Source of the DNA: Gorsachius magnificus
Taxonomy: Eukaryota > Chordata > Aves > Pelecaniformes > Ardeidae
Length of the DNA stretch: 64,000 nucleotides
Assembly (NCBI GenBank): GCA_034008185.1
Contig: CM067082.1
Location: forward strand, 9,098,984-9,162,983
Direction of reading: 5' to 3'
In this document: piece after piece, positions 24,213 through 34,978 of the stretch
Position numbering within the stretch: the first letter of the stretch is position 1
Layout: each line of letters starts with the position of its first letter
Notes under the pieces: generated by a model
The model's input: the letters and a program-made list of their open reading frames with translations, nothing else
Database searches by the model: none
What the model was told of the DNA's origin: nothing
Made by a program: the position numbers and the translations under genes

Positions 24213-25716
24213 ATGGCTGTGGGAGGTTTAAACCGGTCACAGTGTGGAAAAAGTAATGGATGCCCCCTGTGTATCACAAAAACATAACTGGTATTAATCT
24301 CAAGCTATTCTGTAGTATGAACTCTGTTCACCAGGGTCTGACAGGGACCAAAGAAAAGAAGCATCTCATTTGCTCTATCGTTATTCTTGTAACTCAGACA
24401 GTTGCTGCTATTGTGCCCTCCTTCAATGGATGCCAAATTCTAAAGGATACTTGCCAAAAGCTGATGTGGTTGTAAACACTTCAGAGTCAAACCAGACTTG
24501 CTTAATATCCTCCTTTAAAATCAAAGCTGTTACAGGCCCCTTTATCTCTTATTCTCTTGAAGTAAACTGGCACAATTTGAGATGAGTTTCAAAGAGGGGG
24601 AGAAAAAAAAAATCACTATTATGGATGGCTTTTAAAGAAGGAAGAGAAACAAATTTGTTATGGCCTCATGTTGAAGCTGGAGTTGAATTCATTGTATATA
24701 GCTTGACTTCAAATGATAAAGAAGTTAATGTATCATGCATTTATAGGCCTTCTAATTCATTAGTATTCAAGCCTGTTTTCCTATGTACAATAATATACTA
24801 CTAAAATAGGCAATTTTAATGTGACTTTGAGATGAACTAAATCTTTACGCTTTTTTATTTCACTTTTTTGAGATTTAGTTCCAGACTTCCTTTCCTTCCC
24901 CCCTCCTAGACCCTAAAACCTGCTTAGTCAAACGAGGACAGGATTTAAATTTAATGAGCAAGGTAGCATTTCCTCCTTGGGATCTTGGGCCAAAGGGTTT
25001 ACCGTACCACAGAAGTTGGTGTAGCTGTAACAAGTAGGGTAGTTCTACATGCCAGCAAAGCAGAAACAGCTTGATTTTTTTCCTTCAGATGGCGTCTTAT
25101 CTTTGCAGCTCAAGTTTTTGTGTCCAGCACAATTGTGATAAATTCAGAATTCTGTAAGTGAAGCCAGATCCAGCTGTTCTTTGTCAGGGGAGATGAATAA
25201 CTGGGATGGCATGTAATTAGATACTGTACTTTCAACTGCCACTAATTACTAGATTTGAAACTCTGATGAGATCTTACTGGTGCTGAGAAGTGTATTCCAC
25301 AACATGGTGGAGCGGCAACACTGTATCTATGAAATGCAGTGTTTAATGACTGCATAAATGTTATGATCTGCTGGTTCTGCATCTTTACATAGCCTCCAGA
25401 TACCTTGGGTTACTTTCTTTGAAGCTAGTGGCTTGATACCTTTCAGCCAGTCAGATTTTCACTGTCGGGTGTTCTTCAGTTTGTCCTTCCATAGGTAGTG
25501 GGACAGGATTTCCTGAGCTCTAGTGCATACCTGCTGCATTGCAGTCCTCACACAAACAAGAAAACTCAAATGCCGAGCAGTTAAATAGCAAATGTTAATA
25601 CTCTGGGATTGCTTGTTCAGAAGAATACCACCTAGGTTACTTTATATTGACTAACTTCAGCTCTTGTGTAGAATATCCATAACAGTTTGTGGGAAGAAGA
25701 GACAATTTCCAGAAAG

Positions 25717-25722
25717 AATAAA
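25717..25722 (+). terminator. NDRG1: polyadenylation signal AATAAA, upstream candidate
   Basis: Canonical hexamer in aagaataaagctattg near the end of the NDRG1 3'UTR. It may be the weaker of two tandem signals 69 bp apart. Confidence 0.5.
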
Positions 25723-25785
25723 GCTATTGTGTAAAGTCTATCAAGAAAAGTTTCTTAATGAAGTATTTGTATTTATTTCAAAACA

Positions 25786-25791
25786 AATAAA
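25786..25791 (+). terminator. NDRG1: polyadenylation signal AATAAA, likely main NDRG1 site
   Basis: Canonical hexamer in aaacaaataaatttg, followed 20-30 nt later by the GU-rich run tgtctggtgtctta, the expected downstream element. This makes it the best NDRG1 3' end. Confidence 0.75.
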
Positions 25792-25812
25792 TTTGTAACT
25801 TTGCAATGTCTG

Positions 25813-26484
25813 GTGTCTTAATGTTTTACCAGGAGTACAGTAGTCTTTCTCCCTGGAAGTATATTCTTGTCACCCCTTTGTATCAATGAAATCTTCTTTT
25901 CTTTTGTTCATCTCTGCCCCTCCCTACTTTTGTGCTCAGAGCTTTTTTTGACTCCAGCCTACTATTTATACTAAGAAAACACAACACACTTCAGTATTAG
26001 CTGTGACTGGCTAAAGTACTGAAGGGTAATTTTTGCTCTAACAAATGCATAACAAAATTGAGGGCTTGGTACGGGGTACTATTTATTTGCTGTTCAGTTT
26101 TCTTTTCTCCCCAGGTAGAGTACTATCTAGTGCATAGACCTGCGGTCTCTACTCTGACTTCTTCACTGGAGTTGGTGCTATGTTCGTTGCGCCCTTTGTG
26201 TTCCGAATCTGATCTGTAAATCCATTGATGTTCCTCACCAGTCTCTGGAGGTATTTGGGCCACTTGATTGCAATTGCAGATGCCACTTTGAGTTTCTAAA
26301 AGCCGTTCTTCTTGGACCTCTTGCAAGAACCTAACTTCAGAAAAGGAGAGAAAAGATTAACCCTTCACAAACAAGTTCTAAAAGGACTTCCCAAATAAAA
26401 GAGGGAGAGGGATCTAAAGGAGCAGGAAATAACTAAAACATTGTTTTATTTCCATCCTTAAAGCAGAAGTACAGTTGTTGTTTT
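25813..26484. other. spacer between NDRG1 and solo LTR
   Basis: No supported gene. On the minus strand 26123-26326 is open in one frame and a second frame is largely open beside it, but no known domain was recognised and no complete exon-intron structure could be drawn. Confidence 0.5.
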
Positions 26485-26753
26485 TCACCTGTGCTGGTCT
26501 TGGCTGGGACAGAGTTAATTTTCTTCACAGTAGCTGGTACGGGGCTATGGATTGGATTTGTGCTGGAAACAGTGTTGATAACCCAGGGATGTTTTCGTTC
26601 CTACTGCACAGCGCTTGCACAGAGTCAAGGCCTTTTCTGCTTCTTACCCCACCCCACCAGCGAGGAGGCTGGGGGTGCACAAGAAGTTGGAAGGGGACAC
26701 AGCTGGGACAGCTGACCCCAGGGATATCCCACACCATATGAAGTCATGCTCAG

Positions 26754-26762
26754 CATATAAAG
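26754..26762 (+). promoter_or_regulatory. LTR TATA box
   Basis: catataaag lies 264 bp into the LTR, where the U3/R core promoter is expected. It points away from NDRG1 towards the intergenic region. Confidence 0.7.
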
Positions 26763-26941
26763 CTGGGGGAAGAAGAAGGAAGGGGGGAACACTTGGAGTG
26801 ATGGCATGTGTCTTCCCAAGCCACTGTTACATGTGATGGAGCCCTGCTTTCCTGGGGATGGATGAGCACCTGCCTGCCCATGGGAAGCAGTGAATGAATT
26901 CTTTGCTTTGATCTTCTGCATGTGCAGCTTTTGCTTTCCCT

Positions 26942-26947
26942 ATTAAA
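26942..26947 (+). terminator. LTR polyadenylation signal ATTAAA
   Basis: attaaa in ccctattaaactg lies about 190 bp after the LTR TATA box, the usual place for the R/U5 polyadenylation signal. It could catch NDRG1 read-through transcripts, since the LTR is in sense with NDRG1. Confidence 0.6.
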
Positions 26948-28811
26948 CTGTCTTTATCTCAATGCAGGAGCTTTCTCACTTTTACCCTTCCAATTCTCTC
27001 CCCCATCCCACCAGGGGGAAGTGAGTGAGCGGCTGGGTGGGGCTTAGTTGCTGCCTGGGGTTAAACCACGACATCACCTTAGGCTTCTATTTGTCTCAGT
27101 GGTTTCCTGTTAAAAGACTGGGGCTTTTTGTGAGGAGCAGCATCTGCCCTTCGAGGGGAAACATCCCCCTGGGGTCTGGATGCTCGCTTCTGTGTGTTAC
27201 AGGGGGCTGGGAACACAGATGCTGTTCAGCATGTGGGGTAGTTGGGAAATAACAGATCCCAGTCACCAAAATGGCTCTGCTGTGCTTTCTGCGTTGGGAC
27301 CTCAGTGAAGATGTAGTGTTCTTGCCCATGACTGATTTAACATAGTGGGGTTTTCAGGGACAGGTGGGTTTGTGGCTTCACTGAGACTATTTTGGGCTGC
27401 TCCTTCCTCCTGTATATGTCAAAAAGTCCTGCGATAGGAAGAGGCAAAAGCAAAAAGCTAGATGTGATGATTCAGCAGTTGTGATTGGATTGATACCGGC
27501 AAAGGGTTTGATTTGCTTAACCATAGCCTCTGCCAGTGCCAGTGAAAATGGGAAGAACCTGTGCCAACTCATCTTACAAAAGAAGGGCAAAGTTATGTTC
27601 TTCCCTGAGCTTTTCTGGGAATGGCTAATCATTCCTTCCACAAGGACACCGTGGTGTGCCTGTCAAGCCTAGGCAGTTTATTTTTGTTTAACGGGGAGGA
27701 ATGCTTCCAAGTGTTCTTGCAGCACAAAGGGATCTGCGAGCACTTCTGAGCAGCCAGGAGTTGCTAGGACCACTATAAATGTCAACTTTACAACAAAAAG
27801 TATTCATTTGGCAAAGAACAGTGTGTACCTGTACAGAAAAGCTGGAGGATAGCACAGAGGAATAGTGTCTTACCTTTTACAAGGAGCTATGCCTCCTCTT
27901 TCCCCGCAGTACTGGTCTCCCAGCATTCATCACTTGTGCTGTAACTGAAGAGATGCAAGGGGCTTTCAGATTTATTAGAAATTTTTAGAAAACACCTTCC
28001 TAGAGCTAGCAAGTGCTGTCTTCTGCATTATTCTTAGAGACAGAGTTAGCCTGGATACTGTGGTGTCATTAAAGCAGAAAAGATGAGGTCGGGTTTCACC
28101 TTTTTCTCTAGGGATGAATGGCCACCACGGAGCAAGGAGCTCCTGCAGCATAGAGGAAATTCAGATTGGATAATGGGAGGTTTCCAGGAAAAAAAAAAAT
28201 GGTTCACCCTTCACAGTGCTTTTGGCATTATAAATGATGGAAGAGGAGAATAGGTTCTCAAGGACCAACAGGCTTCCTGATTATATTAATGTATCTCAGT
28301 GCCAAATCTTTGCTGTAGGGGTGCTCTTCAAAACCACCCATAGAAAGGGTGTCATTGCTGAAATCTGACGGGCCACGACATCGACTGTACAAAAATCTGG
28401 CTAAACTTCAAGCTGTCCTTGCAGAGGAGGAGTGGGAGAGGATGTGCCAACACCATGTCATCGCAGCAGGGCTTTTGTGCTGAAGGACGCTGCTTTCCTC
28501 TTTAAAAGTCTCCAGGGAGTAAACAGCTGGAAACTTTAACCTAGATGTGTTTTGGGGGTTTATGATTAATATCATGTGTTGCAAGCGATGGACTGAGCTG
28601 GAGAGAAAACAGTTTAGAGCAAAGCTGCTTATTTTTTTCTCTCCAGTGCTGGAATCCTCTTCCTGTATGGTTTTGCATCTTGGGCAGAGTAGCTGTTGCA
28701 ATCCTCAACGTGCCGGTAACACGGGCTGTTGTTTCTACCAACACAACACATTGAGCAGTGTCTCGCAAGTGCTGCTTGCAGCTTGGGCCTCCCCCTTCCC
28801 AATGCTGGTTG

Positions 28812-28824
28812 CCCCCCCCCCCCC
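28812..28824 (+). repeat. C13 homopolymer
   Basis: Uninterrupted C tract; a likely site of sequencing or length error. Confidence 0.85.
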
Positions 28825-29540
28825 TCCATATTTTGCACTATTTCACATTCAGTGGAACTGAACGTCTCTCCCGGTCTGTATACATGAACAGCTGGTTTGA
28901 TGTGTGGATTTAGTGTTTCCACTGAGCCAAATATAGGCTTTATGTTGATAGCTGATCACTGCTACGCTTAACGTTTAAATAACTGAGAGAAAGGATGTCA
29001 GGGTATTTTAAGAGATCAACCCTTCCCCCTCGGCCCTTTGTAACAGACAGACACAGCCTCTCTCTGTTTCTATTTATTGCTTCATTAAGGGCGCCATTCA
29101 TTTTATAAACAAGACAGCTGTCGACCAGTGTTGGGGAGGAAAAAAAAAACGGGGGGAAAAAAAAAAAAGGCTTCTGATTGCAACTGCCAAACAGTTCAAT
29201 GTCTGTTCCCTGCAACGCAGCGTGGGGACCGTTTGCTCACCCAGCACCTCCTGGGGGCTGGAGGAGAGTTGTTATTTGGATGTAATTAAAGAGGGAGCCC
29301 CCCCACCTCGCAGAGTTTTGGCCCTGGTGGCTGTGGGCTGTACCTCAGACACTGGATGCAGACATCACTGGGCATCTCCAGAGGAGCCCGAGGGCTGGCA
29401 AAGGGGATAGCAGGCAGCTCTTCCTTCCCAAGCAGCACCACCGCAGTGAGCTGCGACCCACAGCAGAGCTGGGAAACAATATCCTTGGGTGACCCGTCAC
29501 GCTCTGCGATTGCTTGTGGCTGAAGTGGATTATCCTATGC

Positions 29541-29552
29541 AGGTCAAGGTCA
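29541..29552 (+). promoter_or_regulatory. AGGTCA direct repeat without spacer (DR0 / ERR-SF1 type)
   Basis: Exact AGGTCAAGGTCA. A spacerless repeat is the preferred site of GCNF (NR6A1), and the internal TCAAGGTCA fits the monomeric ERR/SF-1 site. A FOX-like tgtttgc lies about 30 bp downstream. Occupancy and target gene are unknown; the site is intergenic between NDRG1 and CCN4. Confidence 0.3.
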
Positions 29553-29706
29553 TCGTGCAAAGGGAGCTGGGGGAGGGAAGGGCTGTTTGCTTGGCGGTTG
29601 CACTTGGGGAGGGCTAGGGCAGCGCCAGGCAAAGCCTACATGAGCAATGGCACTCAGAAGTGAGCAAGAGCTGCCACCAGCCTGGGTTTTGCAGCCCTAG
29701 GCTCCG

Positions 29707-29747
29707 TGCGTGTGTGCATGTTTGTGTGTGTGTGTGGACATGTGTGC
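29707..29747 (+). repeat. (TG)n microsatellite, imperfect
   Basis: Alternating TG with interruptions, just upstream of a CR1 copy. Confidence 0.85.
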
Positions 29748-29800
29748 AGGCGCAGGTCCCTGCAAGGCTCAGCACCCTACATGCAGTGAGATAGGCAGGG

Positions 29801-30088
29801 AAGACTCTCTGCAGTGGTGCTCAGCGACAGGACAAGGGGTAATGGGCACAAACTGAAGCATAAGAGGTTTCAGTTGAATATGAGGAAAAATTTCTCTACT
29901 TTGAGGGTGACAGAGCACTGGAACAGGCTGCCCTGGGGGGTTGTGGAGTTTCCTTCTCTGGACATATTCGAAGCCCGCCTGGACAAAGTCCTGTGTAACA
30001 TGCCCTAAGAGAACCTGCTTTAGCAGGGGGGTTGGACTGAACGATCTCCCGAGGTCCCTTCCAGCCCTTGCGATTCTGTGATTCTGTG
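29801..30088 (+). mobile_element. CR1 LINE 3' fragment
   Basis: Contains the CR1 3' block (tgaggaaaaatttctctact, cactggaacaggctgccctg, ggttggactgaacgatctcc) and ends in the diagnostic gattctgtgattctgtg tail. It is 5'-truncated, as usual for CR1. Confidence 0.93.
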
Positions 30089-30352
30089 AAGAGGAGGCTG
30101 CTGAGCTGTGGTTTCACCCCACGTGGTGGCACTGGCACTGGCATGGGGCATGGCCAACCTGCTTGTAGGGCTTGGCAAGCCTGCCCCATGCAAGGTGCCA
30201 CCCAGCCCCTTGCACGCCAGTGAGATGCATGCAGTCAGACCCCCTTGCACCTTACCTCAGACCTACACTTGCATCTCTCCAGCTGGGAAATTGTCATTTA
30301 TTGACTGATTGCAATGTTTTTTTCATTTATTTTTAATGATAACCACTGACCA

Positions 30353-30368
30353 AATAAAAAAAAAAAAA
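30353..30368 (+). repeat. AATAAA followed by an A-tract
   Basis: aataaa leads straight into an A-tract, 13 A in all (30356-30368). This resembles the 3' end of a retrocopied transcript, but no parent gene or target duplication was recognised. Confidence 0.4.
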
Positions 30369-32607
30369 GTTCTTTGCCATCAGCTGCCAATGTTGAACTC
30401 TGATCCTCTGGTGAGTCTTTCCATGCTGCTCACGCGGGCTTCTGGTGCTTGTAGAGGCAGTAGGGAAATGTGCTACCCTCGCTGAAAGCTATCACCAGAG
30501 ACATTATTGGCTGGAACGTTCTTAAAAAAGCAGAGGACTTCCCTTCCCAGCAAAAAGAAAGCACACTGAAGGAGAAGGCTGGGGAGAGGGTATTTTCTCG
30601 CCTGATGCACCAGTAGCCATAACCAAGCCCAACACAGACCCATCACTGTGTAGGACAGGAGGCCACTCAAAAGTGTTTGAGTTCCTCCTGAGGCCGGTAA
30701 CCTGCTTCAGGCTGGAAGGCAAACTCAATTGGTGGGAAAACTCTACAAGTTTTTTTTTTTCTAGACTTAAATGGTAGAATCCTTACTAGGGTTAGCTCTG
30801 AGGATGTGTAAATGCAAGGATATGGAATAATTATTCTTTAATTTAAATGCTTTTCCCCATATCTTTAATAACCTTGTTTGAACAATTTCTGTCTGTATGT
30901 GGCTGCAACCTCTCAAGGGAGCTGATAAAGAAGACGTGCTTGTGCAGGTTGAACAACACATTCCTCTCTGCTCAAAGACTCTAGATAGGTATCCCAAGTC
31001 CAGTAAGAGTGCTGGGGGTGGGGGGGAAACAAACCCTAGAGCCAGAAACAGACCAGGAAACAAGGACATATGAGTTGGGGAACACCTGGTTTTCCCAAGC
31101 TGACAAAATATTCACATTTAAGGAAATGCTCTCAGAGCATCCTCTTTTACCACATGGCTGGTTCTTTATTTTTATGTGTTGTCCAGTTCAGGGCCTTGTC
31201 ATGCATTGCAAATGCACACTTAGACATTGGCCAGGTGTGGAGATCGGAAAAAAGATGTCAGTGGCAAACATATTTCACATTCTTTTGCTTGCCTAAGCTT
31301 CTAAATGAGGTGTCAGTCATAGATACATTAATCATTTACCACTTATGAGGTTATTTAATATCTTTAAACCATAGCAGCAACATGCCACCTATAAACCCTC
31401 ACTATGATGCTGTATGAACAAGTAATATATGTTACATGGTTGGTGTAACACAGGCTGACACTGCCAAACCAATCTGGTTTTGCCATTATTTTTTTCATAT
31501 ATTTCAGCATATGAAGCTCACAAAAATAACTCTGTAGAGCTGTTTAAATTGGAAAGTCACAGTTTGAAAAGGTATGCATAGGGATATGTGCTTGTGGTTA
31601 ATGAGAGCGCTCTGCCTCCATCAGTTTAATAAACTGCTTGTCTTAAAACTCCTTCAAAAACCTGGCAGAAAAAAAATCTCCAGGTTTAATTTACAAGATG
31701 GTACAGTGTTTCTGAATATTGAGGTCTTCCTGGAGTACTACATATACACAGCACAATCCTAGTGAGCACATAAAAACCAAAGCAACTGCCCTACACCCGG
31801 TTTCCAGTTGCATACACACTGAAATGGTGTTTTAAATACTACTCAATGCTCAATGTAAAGGCATCTTTCTAAATCACATTTTCGCTTCTTTTCATCCTGC
31901 AGGGAGTGCCTATCCTGCTTTCTGAGGCTCCCAAACAAGGCAGCTTGATCCACCATACTGACTCTGGTAAAGCCCCTACGGAAGGCTAATGGCTATGATC
32001 ACTGGAGCTGGCTGGAGCCTGCCGTTCATATCAGCATGTGCTGACCCTCAAAATCCCATCCTCCATCCTTGCACCAGCCTACAAGACCAACAGGATGATT
32101 TGCATGGGGTGCATGTCAAACTGTCTCATCTTAGCCTGGATTGCAAAACTGTCACTCCCATCCTTTTTCAAGCCTTTCCCTGGACCACTGCACCAGAGGG
32201 ATCTAGCACCAGCTTGGAATCTGACATCTCCTCACTGGTATTACTGTTGGTTCCTAGGATGATGGCACCACTTTCAGGTCCCAGCAGAGACCTGGGCCCA
32301 TTGTACGAGGCACGGTACAAATGTTCATTGAGCATCAGTTACTGCCGGAGGACTTTTCACTCTCAACAGAAGCAATGAACAGTAGGGCTCTGTTGTTCTG
32401 GCCCTGAAGAACTGAGGAAAAGTGAAGCAAAGGGCAGGATCTATGGAAGACTTTGAGGGTCTATCTCCTTAATGTATTTAAACAGTAACCATAAAAGTAC
32501 TTTTGTAATATACATGATTTGCCCAAGCGCACAGGGAACCAGGGAACCAAATCTAAAGGCTAGTCCGTTGCTTTAGTCCAAGGACTAACCTTGTAAACAT
32601 CCAGTAA

Positions 32608-33090
32608 AACAAAGGATCTGCTGGAACATGTCCAGAGGAGAGCCACAAAGCTGGTGAGGGGTCTGGAGCACAAGTCTTATGAGGAGCAGCTGAGGGAACT
32701 GGGGTTGTTTAGCCTGGACAAGAGGAGGCTGAGGGGAGACCTGATCGCCCTCTACAACTGCCTGAAAGGAGGTTGTAGTGAGGTGGGGGTCGGTCTCTTC
32801 TCCCAAGTAACAGGTGATAGGATGAGGGGAAATGGCCTCAAGTTGCTCCAGGGGAGGTTTTGATTGGATATTAGGAAAAAATTCTTCACCAAAAGGGTTA
32901 TGAAGCACTGGAACAGGCTTCCCAGGGAAGTGGTTGAGTCCCAATTCCTGGAGGTATTTAAAAGCCAGGCAGATGAGGTGCTTAGGGACAGGGTTTAGTG
33001 GTGGAATGGCAGTGCTAGATTAACAGTTGGACTTGATGATCTTAAAGGTCTTTTCCAACCGAGGTGACTCTACGACTCTATGATTCTCTC
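32608..33090 (+). mobile_element. CR1 LINE 3' fragment, about 480 bp
   Basis: Carries the standard CR1 blocks ggaacatgtccagaggagag, agcctggacaagaggaggct and cactggaacaggcttcccag, ending in actctatgattct. Its fragmentary frames are relics of the CR1 3' region, not a gene. Confidence 0.95.
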
Positions 33091-33484
33091 TCTAATGCAC
33101 CACAAACTGCAAGTCAAGTTCACTGGCTGCAAGTGTTGCTCTTCCCTGCTTTCAGTGTCACCAGACAGACAAGCAGTTGCCCAAGCAGCAGAGCTAATGG
33201 GGTTTGGTTTCCTATAGATTTGTGTCCAATGTCCCCAGAAACTCCTTTACAGCAGGGCAATAACCACTATTCACATCCGTGATGCCTTCAGCTCTCCCTC
33301 CTCCATTGCTGCTTGTTTCCATCTGGCGCATCAGTTCAAAATCCCGTAACGCTGCTGTCGTGATCAGGCCGCGCTGCAGACATGTCAGCTGCATGGTAGG
33401 TGTGCACGGGCTTGTAAGGGGCAATGTGGTGGGCCTCTCCCCTGTCCTGCTACTTTATTTCAGTTTTTTATTTCAGGAATCGTG

Positions 33485-33943
33485 ATGTTTTTGAGGTCTT
33501 TACTCTTCTGCCTACTTTGTTTGACATTTCCCACAAAGGCACTGCCTGACAGACAAACAAATGGATGGCACGGTTGCATACACCCTGTTCCCTTAGGAAA
33601 CCAGGCTAGAAACAGAAATATTTTGGGCGCACTGGGTGAGATCTGTGGCTTCCAGGCATTCACTTCACTAAAAACCGACACGTACTGGAGCTGCCGGTCA
33701 TGCATTAGCTTACAATGGCTTCTTTTATCTTGCAGTGAAAGCTGGGTGTTTCAGCCATGGCAGCATTTGATTATGGTGGTTACAGCATTAGCTAATTGCA
33801 AAGCAACGCCAGCCTATTTAAGCACCACAGTTTTGGGTATGTCTTTTGAATGTGTTTTATGTGTACATGTAAGACAGAGAAAGACTGATTATACATATAA
33901 ACACACATTATATATGCACTCTATTTTATGCACTGCAGACTGA
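33485..33943 (+). other. 152-codon open frame with signal-peptide-like start
   Basis: The longest open frame in the window. From the ATG at 33485 it begins MFLRSLLFCLLCLTFPTKA, a good match to a secretion signal, followed by a cysteine-containing body with no recognised domain. A strong acceptor-like sequence (ttttttatttcag) ends 6 bp before this ATG. It lies between the 3' ends of NDRG1 and CCN4. The last third runs into low-complexity AT-rich sequence. Chance is the likeliest explanation. Confidence 0.12.
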
Positions 33944-34972
33944 ACAATAGGAAAATGTATATGCAAATATAAACATATATATTCATGGATGTGTCAAAAA
34001 TATATTATTTTTATGGCATAATATATAATATTTAAGCCTGTGCTTTAGTTCCTTAAGGAATGTTATAGTTCCTTAAGGGATGTTACTGAGGAAGAGATCC
34101 TAGGGTGGCTTCCCTACCAAGTGCCTCAGTACAAACCATTTTCCCTTTTAGAAAGCCATTGCCAACTGCTTGGCTAAGACCTCCTTTTTCTTGTGTCCCC
34201 ATGGTTTTTTTTTTACCAAGTGATGGAGTTCAAAATTTAACATCCACAGTCTTGCAAGTGCTGAGCTTCCATTTGGGTTGAGGTGAACAGGTCAGATGTG
34301 ACCTCTCCTGTCACATCATCCAGGCCAAAGGCAGTCATGAAGCTGAATCTTGCAAAGTGCTGGAGTCCTCAGGTTCCTTATCACCGGAGGAACAAACAGG
34401 AGAGGCACTTTGTACCTGAACTGGAACATGCAGACAGGGATCATCCTTCTTTTCTGACACTGGAGATTTCAGGGAAGCTTCAAAAAAGAAATAGTAAAAG
34501 CTTTGAATTAAGGAATGACCTTGCTCTATGAAAAAATTATGGGCCAAATCCTTGTATACAAAGATGCTACCAAAGTTAACAGCTCTTGAAGATAGACAGC
34601 ATTTCTCCTAGATGTTTTTACATAGGGAGTGCATTATTTTCAGCCTGCTCACAAGAGACTTTAATTTATCACAGCCAGAAAGATTTATGTCTCCTGGGAA
34701 CTAATCTAGCTTCATCTGGATTATCAAGATGAAGACAGACAACTTGCCAACTGAAACTAAAGCAAAATGACTGATTTACAACAGTTGCATCATTAGAAGT
34801 TGTTCAGCCCTGTACTTGTCCCATCTCCAGACCAAGTGTCATCCAGCAGTACTTCTGTACCATCAGGGATTTTAGAAGCAGATATTACATTTCCCCCTGC
34901 AGAAACACATTTCTACTCTCCTGAGTGAGATAACAGCAAATGTGCCATGGTGCATGAGTGCTGCACTAACAA

Positions 34973-34978
34973 TTTATT
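34973..34978 (-). terminator. CCN4: candidate distal CCN4 polyadenylation signal
   Basis: tttatt on the plus strand is AATAAA on the minus strand, about 1.3 kb beyond the CCN4 stop. Mammalian CCN4 has a long 3'UTR, so a distal site is plausible. It was not confirmed. Confidence 0.3.

Larger units (their letters stand above)
24213..25812 (+). other. NDRG1: NDRG1 3' untranslated region
   Basis: Runs about 1.6 kb from the stop codon to the second polyadenylation signal at 25786. It is AU-rich with no coding potential. The length is close to the human 3'UTR as remembered. The exact cleavage site is inferred, about 15-25 nt after the AATAAA. Confidence 0.8.
26490..27073 (+). mobile_element. solo ERV LTR with 5-bp target duplication
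   Basis: Starts TGTGCTGG and ends CCACGACA, giving TG...CA termini over 584 bp. It is flanked on both sides by tcacc (26485-26489 and 27074-27078), a perfect 5-bp target-site duplication, which is typical of ERVL-class insertions. It contains a TATA box (catataaag, 26754-26762) and an ATTAAA polyadenylation signal (26942-26947). No internal retroviral sequence is present, so it is the product of LTR-LTR recombination. The family is common in non-galliform birds as remembered; the name was not verified. Confidence 0.93.
27079..29700. other. intergenic DNA, no supported gene
   Basis: Between the solo LTR and the TG microsatellite. It contains a C13 tract at 28812-28824 and an A/G/A homopolymer patch at 29140-29168. 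Several open frames of 60-104 codons occur on both strands, but they overlap one another and none resembles a known protein. Confidence 0.6.

Noticed and set aside
26123..26340. Possible minus-strand exon with an acceptor-like ctgaag and two partly open frames
   Set aside because: Each frame has internal or early stops over a full exon model and no family was recognised. Too weak to call.
31989..32378. 129-codon plus-strand frame
   Set aside because: Intergenic, no recognised motif, overlapped by another open frame. Treated as chance.
32592..32602. tgtaaacatcc, identical to the 5' part of miR-30 (MIR30B/D lie on human 8q24)
   Set aside because: No complementary 3' arm follows; the next 15 bp run into a CR1 element, so no precursor hairpin is possible.
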